Assembly: GCA_030533445.1 (NCBI GenBank)
Contig: CM060069.1
Span: 30,016,837 to 30,080,836 of the forward strand
DNA: 64,000 bases
Direction of reading: 5' to 3'
Origin: Cyprinodon diabolis
Lineage: Eukaryota; Chordata; Actinopteri; Cyprinodontiformes; Cyprinodontidae
This document shows positions 25,687 to 38,056 of this stretch, piece by piece (the stretch's first letter is position 1; every line of letters starts with the position of its first letter). The notes under the pieces are model-generated. The model was not told the origin of the DNA and ran no database searches. It saw nothing but the letters and a program-made list of their open reading frames with translations. The position numbers and the translations under genes were made by a program.

Positions 25687-27030
25687 TACGGGTCCTTCTC
25701 AAAATATTAGCATATTGAGATAAAGTTCATTATTTTCAATAATGTAATGATAAAACTTGAACATTCATATATTTTAGATTCATTGCACACTAATGGAAAT
25801 ATTTCAGGTTTTTTTATTGTCTTAATGATAATGATTTTGGCATACAGCTCATCAAAACCCCAAATTCCTATCTCACAAAATTAGCATATTTCATCCGACC
25901 AATAAAAGAAAAGTATTCTTGATACAAAAAAAACGTGAACCTTCAAATAATTATGTACAGTAATGCACTCAGTACTTGGTCGGGAATCCTCTTGCAGAAA
26001 TGACTGCTTCAATGCGGGGTGGCATGGAAGCAATCAGCCTGTGGGGCTGCTGAGGTGTTATGGAGGCCCAGGGTGCTTGGATAGCGCCCTTTAGCTCATC
26101 CAGAGTGTTGGGTCTTACGTCTCTCACCTTTCTCTTCGCAATATCCCACAGATTCTCTATGAGGTTCAGGTCAGGAGAGTTGGCAGGCCAATTGAGCACA
26201 GTGATACCATGGTCAGTAAACCATTTACCAGTGGTTTTGGCACTGTGAACAGGTGGCAGGTCGTGCTGAAAAATGAAATCTTAATCTCCATAAAGCTTTT
26301 CAGCAGATGGAGCTCAGGTCAGGCGCCTCTGCCACTGGTTCTGGTTCAAAAATGGCTTGATCTGGGGAATGCGGCACCTGTAGCCCATTACCTGCACACG
26401 CCTGTGCACGGTGGCTCTGGATGTTTCTACTCCAAACTCACTCCACTGCTTTCGCAGGTCCCCCAAGGTCTGGAATCGGCCCTTCTCCACAATCGTCCTC
26501 AGGGTCCGGTCTCCTCTTCTCATTGTGCAGTGCTTTCTGCCACATTTTTTCCTTTTCACAGACTTCCCACTGAGGTGCCTTGATACAGCACTCTGGGAAC
26601 AGCCTATTCGTTCAGGAATATCTTTCTGTGTCATACCTACTTGCTTAAGGGTGTCAATGATGGCCTTCTGCACAACAGTCAGGCCGGCAGTCTTACCCAT
26701 GATTTGGGTTTTGAGTGATGAACCAGGCTGGGAGTTTTAAAGGCCTCAGGAATCTTTTGCAGGTGTTTAGAGTTAATTTGTTGATTCAGATGATTAGGTG
26801 CACAGCTCGTTTAGAGACCTTTTTCATAATATACTAATTTTGTGAGATAGGAATTTTGGGTTTTCATGAGCTGTATGCCAAAATCATCCGTATTAAGACA
26901 ATAAAAGACCTGAAATATTTCAATTAGTGTGCAATGAATCTAAAATATATGAATGTTCAAGTTTTATCATTACATTGTGGAAAATAATGAACTTTATCAC
27001 AATATACTACTACTTTTAGAAGGACCTGTA
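25687..27030 (-). mobile_element. Tc1-like transposon, long-TIR type, internally deleted
   Basis: Terminal inverted repeats of about 205 bp (25,687-25,892 and about 26,826-27,030) begin TACRGGTCCTTCT and are flanked by TA (25,685-25,686 and 27,031-27,032), the Tc1/mariner target. Each TIR carries an outer and an inner copy of a motif like CAAAATTAGCATATT (left copies at about 25,699-25,718 and 25,874-25,892). This is the inverted-repeat/direct-repeat layout in which transposase binds two sites per end. The gene between them is on the minus strand and lacks its middle. The ends remain similar enough for mobilisation in trans by a related transposase, though they have diverged by several percent. 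Confidence 0.9.
25969..26700 (-). pseudogene. Tc1-like transposase, central deletion
   Basis: The N-terminal frame (26,314-26,700) starts MGKTAGLTVVQKAII. It contains the paired-like helix-turn-helix (GMTQKDI...CSQSAVSRHL), a basic stretch KRKKCGRK and the second DNA-binding part ending near QWQRRLT. After an abrupt junction near 26,310 the frame changes. The C-terminal part then reads QHDLPPVHSAK, holding the second catalytic Asp, and PDLNLIENLWD, holding the Glu of the DDE triad, and ends at GFPTKY as in full-length relatives. The first catalytic Asp and roughly 100 residues around it are missing from the usual length of about 340. A TAA also lies a few codons upstream of QHD. It cannot encode an active enzyme. 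Confidence 0.85.
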
Positions 27031-27032
27031 TA

Positions 27033-30000
27033 GAACCATCCATTTGGCTTCTGAAGAATCTGATATTATTAGTCAAGATAATATGGTAAGAACAGCATAA
27101 TAAATGTGAAAAGCCTAAGTATTGTTTAACTAAAGGAAGCATGAAGGTTGCCTCGCCATATTGTGGGTTTGGTTTGATGCCAGTATCTCTAGTGAGCTCT
27201 AAAGTATATCTGGAATAATGGAGAGACACCTTTACCTCAATAGTTCATACTACATGGTTGGAACCTGAACAAAATTAGGGTCCTGACAATGACCCTGAAA
27301 ATCTAAACTTTATCTTGGCAAGTACACATTTAATTCTATTCTAATTCAAAAACACTTTATTGATCTCAGAAGAGAAGGATCAGTTAAAGTAAGTTTTTCA
27401 TTAAGATCCTACCTTAATCCTTTTACAAAAAAAAAACAAGCAAACAACAACAAAAATTCAATCATTCTGACTAACCCATATTATACTGATGACTACAAAA
27501 AGTGGTTATGATAAACCGCTTTTTTGTAGGAGACATTTAATGAGGAGTAATTTGTGTGGGAAGTCTCATGGATGAATGCAGTTAAGTTCCCGAACCACAA
27601 GTACACTAAGATGTATTTGTGTGTAGATTTGCCATTCAATACTATATCGTGTCCTGTGTATATCTGAATCTTCTAAATCCTGTCTGTATTTATGAATCAC
27701 ATGTGTGCTTTTACAAATTCTGAGAGTGCATATGTAGGTGTGGTGTTAGCATTTATCTTTACTGAGACTGTTTTACCTCCATGTAAATTATGTGTAATCA
27801 GTCTACCCTGGAAAAATAATTGGTCAAATGCATCCTAAAAGGCAACAACTTATTATCATGAAGCCAACGGGGGAAAGTATGAGTAAAGCTGTCAGTAGCA
27901 TTGGAACAGAACGGCTAAACAGGCACCTGGATACACATTAGTTATTCATCCATTCATTGTCTATACCCAATTATCAATGCAGATTCATTAAGGAAGGCCT
28001 GTACATTTTTCACAAATCATTGAGCAAAGGATTGGTACTGGACAGGTCCTGAATCCATAACAGGGCAACATAGACACAGACCAAGGAACCATGAACACAA
28101 TCATTAAAATAATGGTCAAGTTTCTGCACTTCAGTAACAGAGAAAGATGGCAAATCCGGAGAGAATACTGTACATGCATCCATGGAGACAGCATGCTCTA
28201 TGGAATAGGTTGGCAAATAAAAATTAAACCCAGACCTTCTTATCTGTTGTGATATTGCTCTATAAAAAGCTGATACTTCCCACAAATATCAGTACAAGAC
28301 AACAGTTCCCCAACCAAAATACTAAGTAAGACAATGAGAGACGTAAAGATTTAGAAATTATAACTTGATGTGAGACTGAAAAAACAGATGACTGAAAACT
28401 GCTCTGCTGCTGCAGAGCATTTAGTCCAGCCAGTAGAACATTTTCTGCAGCTATATCAGAGCTCTATCAGTTCAGGGTTGTGACAGAAAGATTGGATAAA
28501 GGGGACAAGTAGGGAAGAGATGTCTCATGCTGCTGCTCTTGATTTACATTGACTGGAGCTAATTAATATCCCTAAACATTAAGAACTGCACATGCCTCAT
28601 CTCCTTGCTGTATATTTGACCTGAGAATCCTTTAGGCCATATACTTGTATTTCTTCGAGGAGAAAGACTCATTTGTGTTAAGATAGTCAGTAAAAGGTGC
28701 TGATCCCTCTTCAGGGTTAAAGTGACGAAGGAAGGTCAAACAATTAGAGCTGCAAGGTAGCTATACACATCCCTATATTGCTATTCTGAATGTGTTTTTT
28801 ACTTAGGAACCCCAGCAAAATTATAAAAAAAGATTGGAGGAAAAAATATGGATCATATCTGATAAACCGATTCAAGGTTTTGCAGAACTGTCAAGTCAAT
28901 AAAAAGACATGCAGCCAATGCAATTTTTATATTTGCATTGTCAGCAATTTACTGTATAGGCCAAACTTTCATTGCAATTGAATCTGCAAGTGTTTTTGAG
29001 CTACATTACGTCTCTGTGAGATCGAGACAGATAAATATAGCTCAGACTGACTCGCAGACTCCATGAAAATCAGACAATACCAATACCAGTTTATAAAAAA
29101 GGTAAAAAAAATAAACATCTAAGCAAATATGTGTGTGTAATATTTAATCTTATTTTATAATTGCCACGGTGCTCTTCTTATACAGCTTGCATTTCTTCAT
29201 TCTAAATTTTTATATTCTCAAATTTACTTATGTCAGCTTTGTATGTGCTTGTGTATGTGAAAAAAAAATAGTTTAGGTGTGGGTTATTTAAATACTTGGT
29301 CATGCTTAAATCTTCACTGACCGACTTAATTTTATCTCTTTCTGAATGTTTGAAACTGTCATGGTAAGAGGTCGACCTAATGTACCTTTCAAGCTTTCTT
29401 CAAAATCTATAGTTTGGATTTTTTTTTACAGTATTTCTCTGAAAGTCCCCTTATCCATCTCCATATCAATTCTGAACATCTTGCTTATTCCTACTGAATA
29501 AAAAGCATCCCTGCAGCATAATTATGCCCCTTCAATGCTGTTATTGCAGCGATGATGAGTTCAGGATACGGTGTAATGTTGATGTTGTCACACATAGCTT
29601 ATTGGTTCCATCTGACCAGTTTACCTTCTTCCATGTCTTTTGTGTCACTTCTTTGGCTTATGGCAAATTGAAGGTTTCTTTCAAAATGTATTTTCTTCTT
29701 AATAGGCAAAAGAAAAAGGGTCTAAATGCTAATAATCCTTTAAGATTTTTTTCTGTTTTTATATAAGAAATATTGAAAAATAATGTTGATAATTTTTCAT
29801 TTATTTTTTCAAAATGTTGTATTATAGAGATTTACAGAGTTTTCTAATGATACTGTCATCAGTGGTTGAAACACCAAGTTGCAACAGTCTGCCCGTTCTA
29901 TTAGCATGTGCTTATACTTGACAGGGGTTTTTCTTTTTTTTTTTCTTTTTTACTTTTTTTTATCTTAATTGTAGTTGCCATTGTTGTTTGAGTTGACTTG

Positions 30001-31700
30001 GATGCCTGTTGCTTATGAGAATTCACAAAATCCAGCCTGAATAATGCTTTGATTGTTTGCTAGCTTACACCAATTTAACATGAATGAGCTTGACATCACA
30101 TCAACAGAAACAGCGCGGGAACCTCCCAACCTGAAGTACATTTAGGAAAAATAAGCTACAGGCTTATAGATGCATTGATACTGAACTACTGAGATGTCAA
30201 TCTGCTCATCAAATGATGCGTCAGTCGTAAAGGGTCAAATAAAAAGGCTATTTTGAAGGTATATTTCAGTACTAATGCTACTGTACATGACAAATTGCAG
30301 GAACACGTTATACAGTTATAAATATAACTGTATAATTTAAATATAATACTGCAGAAAAGAGAGGAGTGAAAGGTATGGCTGGCATATCTGCATTGATTTC
30401 CTCTGCTTAGTCTGAAAAGAATTTTAGCATCCTGAGCAAGTGATCAGTTTTATGCAGGAAGTAAGTAAATAAGAAGTAGAGTCTATACTACCTGAATGCC
30501 CCTACATTCTTTCCAGTAGAGCCATTGAATACTTCAGTGTTTCCAATGATTGGAGAGTCTCCCAGAGACTTGAAATCCCCAAAATTACATTTTTTCAAAT
30601 ATCTCCCTATCGAAACACCATTCTATGGGCAAGAATTAGCCTTGTGGAAGCACTTCATTAAAGGATATCAGTGAGTGTCTTTTATGGTTTTACCTACAGA
30701 AAGGTTTGTTTACGGGCACTAAATCCATCAATCCCTTAAAGTCAAGTTTTTGAAATGACACACTTTTTACATCGGCACGCCTAGATAGAATTTTGTAGAA
30801 ATGTAAAATTAACACTAATTGTTGCCTGAACCTTGCTGATGATCCCTGATAAAGAATTATTTAGATATCTCTTTTACTTTTTGAACATACCCTCAATAAA
30901 ATTCAATTCAGAAATACCATAAAATCTAAAATTGGAAATATCATTTTTTAGCTTCCTCTCCCAAAGCATTTGATACCTGTGGAAGTTCATCTTCAGACCT
31001 TCCTAGCTATCATATTGAAGGAATTTTGTCAATATTGCCTGTATGAAGCTTTGTTTAGGTGTACTGAACCAGTCAATTCTCAAAATGAAGTTAATGAAAA
31101 TGACCCACTGGCTTACATTGTCACGATGGCAACAAACATTTTAGAAACATAAGCTTTCATGTAGAAACATGAAGGTTACCATTCTTTTTCACCAAAGCCT
31201 GCTGACTCATATGACAAAATATTCATGTTCATGAAAAAATCTAATAAATTAGAAAATAATCCAAAAATAGTACATCATGACAATTTAATTCAAATTAAAA
31301 TAACTGCAATTGGGGAAAAAGTAAAAACGATTACATGTGTTTAATTTAACCTAAGAAATCTTTCTTAAAGCAATTTGTTAGTTAATGACTTGATTTGTGA
31401 TGATCAAATTGATTTGTATCGTCTTACAGAAACTTGGCTGCAGGAAGAGGATTAGGTGAGCATAAATAAGGCAACTCCCCCTATTTATTAAAATTAACGG
31501 ATTCCCAGCTATTCAGGGCGATGAGGAGGAGTAGGAAGAATATTTCCAATATGAAGGGCCTGGAAGGCTAGTGATCTACTAAATATTAAACAATTAATCC
31601 CTCCACTAAGTAAGGTAAGCATGCGCACTGTTATATTCAATGCTCCTAATTCTGCTAATCCATAAAATTTGAGCCATGTTTCTGCTGTTAGGTTAAGTTG
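27033..31700. other. AT-rich non-coding stretch
   Basis: No supported exon or transposon on either strand. Poly-T runs occur near 29,930-29,960. Open frames up to about 90 codons show no domain. Confidence 0.4.
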
Positions 31701-31701
31701 C

Positions 31702-31734
31702 TTATCCTTCTTGAAAACGTCTCAAGAAGGATAA
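31702..31734. repeat. Short perfect inverted repeat
   Basis: TTATCCTTCTTGA at 31,702-31,714 pairs perfectly with TCAAGAAGGATAA at 31,722-31,734 across a 7-base loop. No T-run follows in a way that would suggest a Pol III terminator. Confidence 0.5.
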
Positions 31735-32960
31735 GTTGAATAAATGTCGACCACCAGTAGTTTTGAACTTTGTGACAAAAATGAAACCTACAGTTGTGCT
31801 TGAAATCATGTCATTAATTTTATTATATTTAATAATTACTATTATAAATATATTATACTATAGATCTATTATATATGATATATTTGATACTTTCTAATAA
31901 AATAATTTATTCATTATGGTTTATTTTGTGTAGAGCTTATATACACTTATACAGTTTAAAATGAGACTATAATAGGGAATGAATAGGGAATGAATGAAAA
32001 CTTCCATTTTTTTTTCTTTTTAACTATACATGCTAGTTTTTGTCAGGTTTTCTTAAACATCCTCCACCTAGAACAGAACAAAATTGCATCCACAATAATA
32101 TTTCTTTTTTTTTTTTTTTAAAGAAACAGCAAACTTTTATCAGAAATATAATTAAAAAACACCCAACCATGAGTGAGAGGTGGCACAACCCTAATCAAAG
32201 CTGTAGTTAATGGCACAGCAAGAGTAGAAGAGTGCATTTGGGGGTGAATGAGATTTTACACTTTTGTGATGTAATCTATACATGTAGTTTTTGACAGTGA
32301 ATCATGATGTTAAATTATCAGCATTTGTTATATTTTTCCCCCAAATAATTCATGCAGTCCTAAAAGATGCACAAATGCACTAAAACTGCATCTATTATTA
32401 GACTGTACCTCCATCTTCCCCCTCCATTTTCTACCAGTGAGAAAAAAAAACATACAATATGGGGGAAGACAGTAAATCTAACAAAGGCAAATCTTTTTTA
32501 AAAGAAGTAGAGCTTGTTTAGGGTTACATGCAAGAAAACATCATTTGTACATGCATGTACAATAGTAGATCTCATTAACATGAATGAGCTGCACCTACTG
32601 CAAGGGTTTTCAGGTAAAAGAAACAAATTGTGTAGTGAGTTATTTAACCAGCAGCACATATTAGTCACATACCCAGTTGTATTAAGAGCCTTTTCCCCCG
32701 ATGGCCAAATATCTGACAGAGCAGACAAAACCTGCACCCAGCATCAATGCTTGACTGGTTCTATACACACACATCCACACACACAAACACGCATAGACAC
32801 ACATATGCCAACTGAGGCTACAAATCCAACTGTGTAATTATACCTGTGTAAATGCGTTCCAACCAATCATACCCAATGTTTGAAGTGTGACAGTCCCTGT
32901 GAGGGGGGAAAACGGCAGGTATGATGGGAGAGATGGATATGAGGATGCCTCCTGAGACAG
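31735..32960. other. Non-coding stretch before the first coding exon
   Basis: AT-rich sequence with a poly-T run near 32,106 and a short CA-rich tract at about 32,763-32,805. On the minus strand this would be the start of the intron after the exon at 32,972. Confidence 0.45.
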
Positions 32961-32971
32961 AATATCCATAC

Positions 32972-33097
32972 CTTGCGCCTGCGGTCTCTTGATCGATTCC
33001 TCTTTTTGATCTTCTTCTCCTCCTTCTCCCTCTGCTCCTGGGCGGCGGCCTCTGCGAGGTCCTTGGTCTTGCGGAGCTGCTTGGCAGCTTGTGCCAT
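32972..33097 (-). CDS. First coding exon of an unidentified host gene (42 codons)
   Basis: The minus strand opens at an ATG in a near-ideal vertebrate start context (GGCACCATGG). It encodes 42 residues starting MAQAAKQLRKTKDLAEAAAQ, continuing with a Glu/Lys-rich stretch and ending in a basic KKRNRSRDRRRK. It reaches a consensus splice donor (AAG|GTATGG) exactly at a codon boundary, phase 0. There is no signal peptide or membrane segment; the segment is strongly charged and probably helical, so a cytosolic or nuclear N-terminus is likely. The surrounding 500 bp is much richer in G+C than the window average, with a CAG tract directly upstream, as expected at a promoter-proximal exon. I do not recognise the family. 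Later exons should lie below 32,972, but none was identified. A longer overlapping frame (32,818-33,369) reads through the donor and is considered spurious. Confidence 0.6.
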
Positions 33098-33480
33098 GGT
33101 GCCGCTGCTACTGCTGCTGCTGCTGCTGAAGTTGCCGTCGCTCCAGCCCTCCTCAGGTTCGTGTTCCCACCAGTCCCTGTTTCCTCTCCCTGCGTCCCTC
33201 TGTCCCCTGAGCTTCCCCTGTCACTTACCACTACCTCCTCCTCCTGTCTTGCCACCACGACATGTGTGTGTGTGAGTGTGTGACGAGGTGAGCAGATAGT
33301 TTGGTGTATGCAGAGAATGTTGATCCTGCAGCAGCTAAAAGACAGCCCCCCCTCCCCACACCTCCACAAAGGGAGAGGATGCTACAGCTAGTGGTGCTGA
33401 TGCTGCTGCCTCATCCACTCAGCTACAGCGCCGCACTGAACTGAGCTGCCTCCCCTCCCCCTGCTTTCTTCCCTGCCTTT
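33098..33480 (-). promoter_or_regulatory. Putative 5' UTR and promoter-proximal region with CAG tract
   Basis: Upstream of the start codon, on the coding strand, come a (CAG)6 tract (33,111-33,128) plus further CAG/GCA triplets, then a GGA/GAG-rich stretch (about 33,170-33,250) and a C-rich stretch further out. The elevated G+C and absence of stable repeats fit a 5' UTR and core promoter. No TATA box is placed with confidence and the transcription start is unknown. A CACACA run near 33,262-33,280 may be a microsatellite. Confidence 0.4.
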
Positions 33481-34820
33481 CTCCCTTCTCTCCTCCCTTC
33501 TGTTTGCAGAGACCAGTCACGCAGTTTTATGTTCAGCAGCACTGAGGGGATCCTGCTGCAGAGCTCTCTCCTTTCTGTCTGTCAAGCATCCTTCTACTCA
33601 CGCAGCTCTGCATCTTTCCTCTGAGCAAGACACTTCTCGTACATGAGCTGTTGCTGCACATTGCATAAGTGAGGTACAATAGAAAAGGGTACTAGAGACA
33701 CAGAATGCCTCCAAATGAACTCATGTTTCCTGACTGACTGTAGCACCTCATTCTTGGGAACAGATGGGAGATTTCAAAAAGGTAGAAAATAGAATATATC
33801 ACATGTTGGGTGAAATAATACAGAACAAATGATTGGTCATATGTTTGATATCCAAGGTTACGTTGGTTTATAAAAAACTAACAACCTGATTTGTTCATGT
33901 TTTTGTGTCAGAGAAAGAAAAAGGAAAAACAACATGGACTGGTTATTAAAATTGCATGTCTTCCCCCTCCCTCTTTTTGTCCAAACACTTACCATCACAT
34001 CTGGAAGGCTCACATGGATGCTTGATGCTGAAGCTCAGTGGCTGACATGTAAAGAGTTCTAAAAGCAGATAACAGCTAGATTTTGACGTTTGATATTTTC
34101 TGTCAATTTTTTATGCAATCAAACATTTGTACTCATTGAACATTTTTATATGAGAGATGTATTAAACGTTAGCACCCCTCTGTTTCATAAAAACAAGCTA
34201 ATTCAGACACAGGTTTGATCAGTCTCTGTTTTTGTTGTAAAGTTCCACAAATGATTATTTTTACTGATCTCCTTTGTTAATTGAATTTATCCAGGTGCAC
34301 ATTTTATTATTCCATTTGCAACTAAGAAAAAATAAATGCTTAGGCCTTAAATGTTGTATTTTGGTAATCAATTTTTAGTCATATTAGGTTAAACTGACCT
34401 CACTGAGCTTTACCCTGGCAGGTCTTGATAGCATATTAAATTGTCTAAAGAATATGCTGTTGAATTTTGTATTGATTTTGATAGCAATAGTAATATATTT
34501 GTAATATTTAGAGGGCTTGGTTGTGCTGTTAATTATGTGGATAGCTGGGATTAAAGAGATAATACCAAGTGGGACTGTATATCACTTGCTGAAACTGAGA
34601 AAAAACAGAATGTTTCTTCAACTAAACACATTAGGTTTCACCTTTAGTGGTTACTACTACATGTAGCCACATGCAGTAGAAATAAAGTAGGAAAATCTAA
34701 GGTATTTTATGTGAGGCCTTTGCTAAAACAAAGAATGCTCTGCTATTTTTGTATTCAATGTCTTTCTCTTTGCCAATATGACCCCATAAATGGATTTGTG
34801 TCTTGCTTTAAAGAAAATGT
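33481..34820. other. Non-coding stretch upstream of the host exon
   Basis: GC content falls back to the AT-rich background by about 33,700. Nothing recognisable as an exon or a repeat family. Confidence 0.4.
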
Positions 34821-34850
34821 TTGTCAACTGGTTTTCCTTTATATGCTGCA

Positions 34851-35088
34851 GCTGAGTTAAGCTTTGTTAGGATTAGGGCAGCTAGTAATAAAATTTCAAT
34901 ATGCAAAGTGCCATGCCCCAGAGCAGAAGACCCAGTTTTCAAATCAGACAGTTTGATATCTCACAAAACGTCTATTAAGAAAAATGGATCTGCAGTAAAC
35001 AGCGAGGGTGTCAACGGCAGGAACCTCTACGAGAAGGAAACACAGGTTAGTGACCACGTCAATCTTGCAGAGGAAGATTATGAACATG
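34851..35088 (+). other. Weak exon candidate with splice-like borders
   Basis: A frame open from 34,821 to 35,099 is preceded by a pyrimidine-rich tract ending TGCTGCAG (possible acceptor at about 34,850) and contains AACAT|GTGAGT (possible donor at about 35,088). The encoded segment is polar (KTSIKKNGSAVNSEG...) and unrecognised. CAGGTTAGTGAC at 35,043-35,054 is repeated inverted at 35,092-35,103. Splice motifs of this quality are common by chance, so this is only a candidate. Confidence 0.2.
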
Positions 35089-35099
35089 TGAGTCACTAA

Positions 35100-35345
35100 C
35101 CTGGTCTTAAAGTTCAGTGCGTGCCCATAGGATGAGGTTGGTTCCAGCTGGCCAGTTGACAACACGCTGCCCAGAGTTCCAGACGTTAAAGCCCAGAGAC
35201 CGGAGAATGGGCAGGAGATCAGATCCGAACAGCGAAGGAAGGCAGGACAATTCAGAGGGCGAAGCAAAGCCGATGTCGAGTAGGTGCTCAGGAGTCTGGG
35301 CCAGAAGGTCAGAGATCAGAGAGAGAAAATCCCTCCTACTGTACC
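35100..35345. other. GC-richer island, unidentified
   Basis: About 240 bp with more G+C and CpG than its surroundings. The minus strand is open for roughly 80 codons (...LLAQTPEHLLDIGF...), ending before 35,110. Neither strand matches a family I recognise. It may be an LTR or gag fragment of a retroelement; terminal repeats or target duplications were not found. Confidence 0.3.
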
Positions 35346-37499
35346 AAAAAATTCAGAAACTTTTCTCTTGTAACTTGAAAATGCACAAAAGAAAACCCTC
35401 CCTTGTTTATGGAGAAAACTTTGAATGTGGGGAATATAGTCAGGGATTTATGACTATCCCCATCGATATCTGAAGCATCTCTCTCTCCCCTCTCAAAGTT
35501 TTTAAATGAGTATAAACCTTTCTTAGCAGTTTCCATTAAACCACCTCTGGCTCCTTACCTGCCGATGAAGTGAGATTTCCGGTCCCTTAATCCAGATTAT
35601 CCATCTAGAAAAAGAATTAGCTGCCAAAGCTCCCAACCTTGCCTACAAACCACCCAGCTTGTATAGTTCCTTCTGGGCCATCAAAGAAATTAAGGATTTG
35701 ATAAACTTTCTTTTTTACATTGAATGCATTGTAAACTGGCACATTCGATCTAAAATTTGGAGAGTTTTATCCATTTTTAACAAGTCATAATTTTAAGAGT
35801 ATACACAAATGGCAAGTCATGCTTAGAAAAAAAGAATAATTAAATTACATAAGAATGTTATTTAAATATGACTTACAAGTAGGTTTTAGAAATGATATTG
35901 TGCTTCTGTTTCTGAAATATTTGGATGAATCTTAACCGTAAAGAGTTGGTGATAACGATTTTACTGTAAAGAAGAAAGAGACAAAACACCTCTTAGGCAA
36001 TTTCTGCCCTGAGTCTTATTGTATAATGACTTAAAAAGCTAAAAAATGACCCTTTTGTAAATTTTGCAGTGAATCTTAATGATCAATAAGACAAGCAGAA
36101 ATACTACAGTTCAGTGATCACATTATACCAGTTCATCTAAAAAACATAAAATGCATAGAAGGCTAAACAAAACCAATTCTAAAAAACATTCACAATCTCA
36201 ATTGATATTCATAAATAATCAAAAATAAAGATAAACTTCTGATGCTTGTTTGTGGTTTAATACCGTATTCACATTTTTTGACTAAATCAAACAGTGTTCT
36301 GTTATGTTCGAGTAGATGTTGAACAGTTCAAAGGTGCTTTAGTTATTTTCAACATTTCAAATTTTACACCTTCAAGTAGATCACATGGATTTCAAATTAA
36401 TGGTATTTGGTGAATTTCTTTCCTTTTATAGTCTGAAAGTAGACTTCACCTTCCTTTGTCATTCTCTGTTATATTGCACCACCCAGTGGTAAAATTATGG
36501 TGTTGTGGCTTATGTGTTATGTTTACATAATAAAGACTTTAATCTTAAAAATTAAAACTTCTTATTAACATTAGTCATATTTTTGAGGATTTATGACCAG
36601 CTTTCATATAAAGTTAATGCCGTAATAACATTTGTTTTTGTTTTTATTGTTTTTCTTTATGAAAATTTAAACACTTTTGGGTTTTGCTTCTTCTTGGATA
36701 AATGCAGCCCTCTGTCTTTTTTTTTCAATAAATATTTCTATTTTTAACATTCTATAATTAACATCAAATCCTACTTTCAGGTTAAACAAATGTCTCTCAA
36801 ATTTCCTAAAAATACTACACAATGCCCTTTATTTCGGTCACGTCATCTGGCCTCACTCCAAAACATTGAAATTCCTGAACTCTTTCAGCTTGACAATGAA
36901 TCTTGCTTACCTCAGCACCTAACACTCTCAGCTTCATTCAGTGTGTCCTCTACAATGTAAAGAGCAAAATATAATTAAAAAAGGTGTAGTCATTGCATGA
37001 AGTGGCATATGTTTTGTTTCGCCTTGAAACAACTTTGAAATTTCTCTGGCTTTGAACTTAAAAGAAGAATTGGAAAATTGAAAATATAAGTTTTAGAAAA
37101 ATGTATATCAAATAGCATCTTAATCAGTCAATCTCAAAGGACAGTCAGTCACTGAATGAGAAAATTTGGTTATTTCTTAATTTTTGCTGATCCTGATTTT
37201 TTTTTTCCTTTTAAACAAGTTTAATACTCACTGTTGTGCTAAACATTAAGCTGCAGCCTTAACTATAAATAGCTTTGAATAACATTTTTTAACAAGAACA
37301 ATATATTCAGTAGTATATTAATGATATATAGTTAAAACAAAAAAACTGCTCTCTCAAATACCCCTCATACTCCTGGGAAACGTGGGTTGGCTTCTTCATA
37401 TTAAGCTATTAAGGGTTCTTCTCAGTATCTTAGCAGTTACTAGTGTTGGGCAATAAACCAGGATAATATTTTTTGGATATTCAGGACCGTGTTTCCTCT
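35346..37499. other. AT-rich non-coding stretch
   Basis: No recognisable exon, transposon end or structured repeat. Confidence 0.4.
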
Positions 37500-38056
37500 T
37501 AAACCATGTTTACGTGTGTAGATCATGCAGTTTTGCTAGGAAATTTAGTTTCTGAAATTTACCTTGAGATGCTTCTCCATTTATTTGTATCATCATGTTT
37601 GGACTACTGCAATGTTCCCTTGTCTGAACAAAAAAGGCCTAGCTCGACTGCAGCTAGTGCAAAATTCTGCAGCAAGGATATTGACACGTATAACCAGAAC
37701 TCACATAACTCCTGTCCTAAAATCTCTACATTGGCTTCCCATTGAACACTGCTTATGCTTTAAAAATTCTGTTCCTGACCTTTAGAGCCATGCATGGACA
37801 GGCTTTCTCTGTCCATGTGTGACTTGATTCAGCCTCACCATTCTGCTGATCTGCTGTAAAGAACTTGTTAATGGTCCATCGAACCCGTTTTAGGACGAGA
37901 GGTGATAGGTCTTTGCAAGCTGTCGCATCCAGACTGTGGATGCGCTACAACTTTACCTGCACATTGTCAACTCCATGGATGATTAAAGAAGAAAAAACAA
38001 AAAAACAGTTTTTAACCAAGCGTTTTAGACTGATTTTTTATCAAGGGCTGCTATGA
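37500..38056 (+). pseudogene. LINE fragment, C-terminal part of reverse transcriptase ORF
   Basis: Three plus-strand frames together give the conserved C-terminal region of a fish non-LTR element: SSCLDYCN, then RLQLVQNSAARILT, ITPVLKSLHWLPI, and after frame changes RTRFRTRGDRSLQAV and SRLW. These blocks, in this order, follow the catalytic core in L2/CR1/Rex1-type ORF2 proteins. At least two frameshifts and an in-frame stop separate them. The upstream catalytic domain and the endonuclease are absent, so the copy is 5'-truncated or rearranged and dead. Ends are approximate. Confidence 0.7.

Noticed and set aside
26209..26740. Plus-strand frames across the Tc1-like element
   Set aside because: They are antisense to the recognised transposase fragments.
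31702..31734. Transcription terminator hairpin
   Set aside because: Intrinsic terminators of this kind are bacterial, and no T-run or neighbouring gene supports it.
32818..33369. 183-codon minus-strand frame overlapping the first coding exon
   Set aside because: It starts at a non-ATG codon, reads simple repeats as Ala, Arg and His runs, and passes through the splice donor. The shorter frame with the strong start context is preferred.
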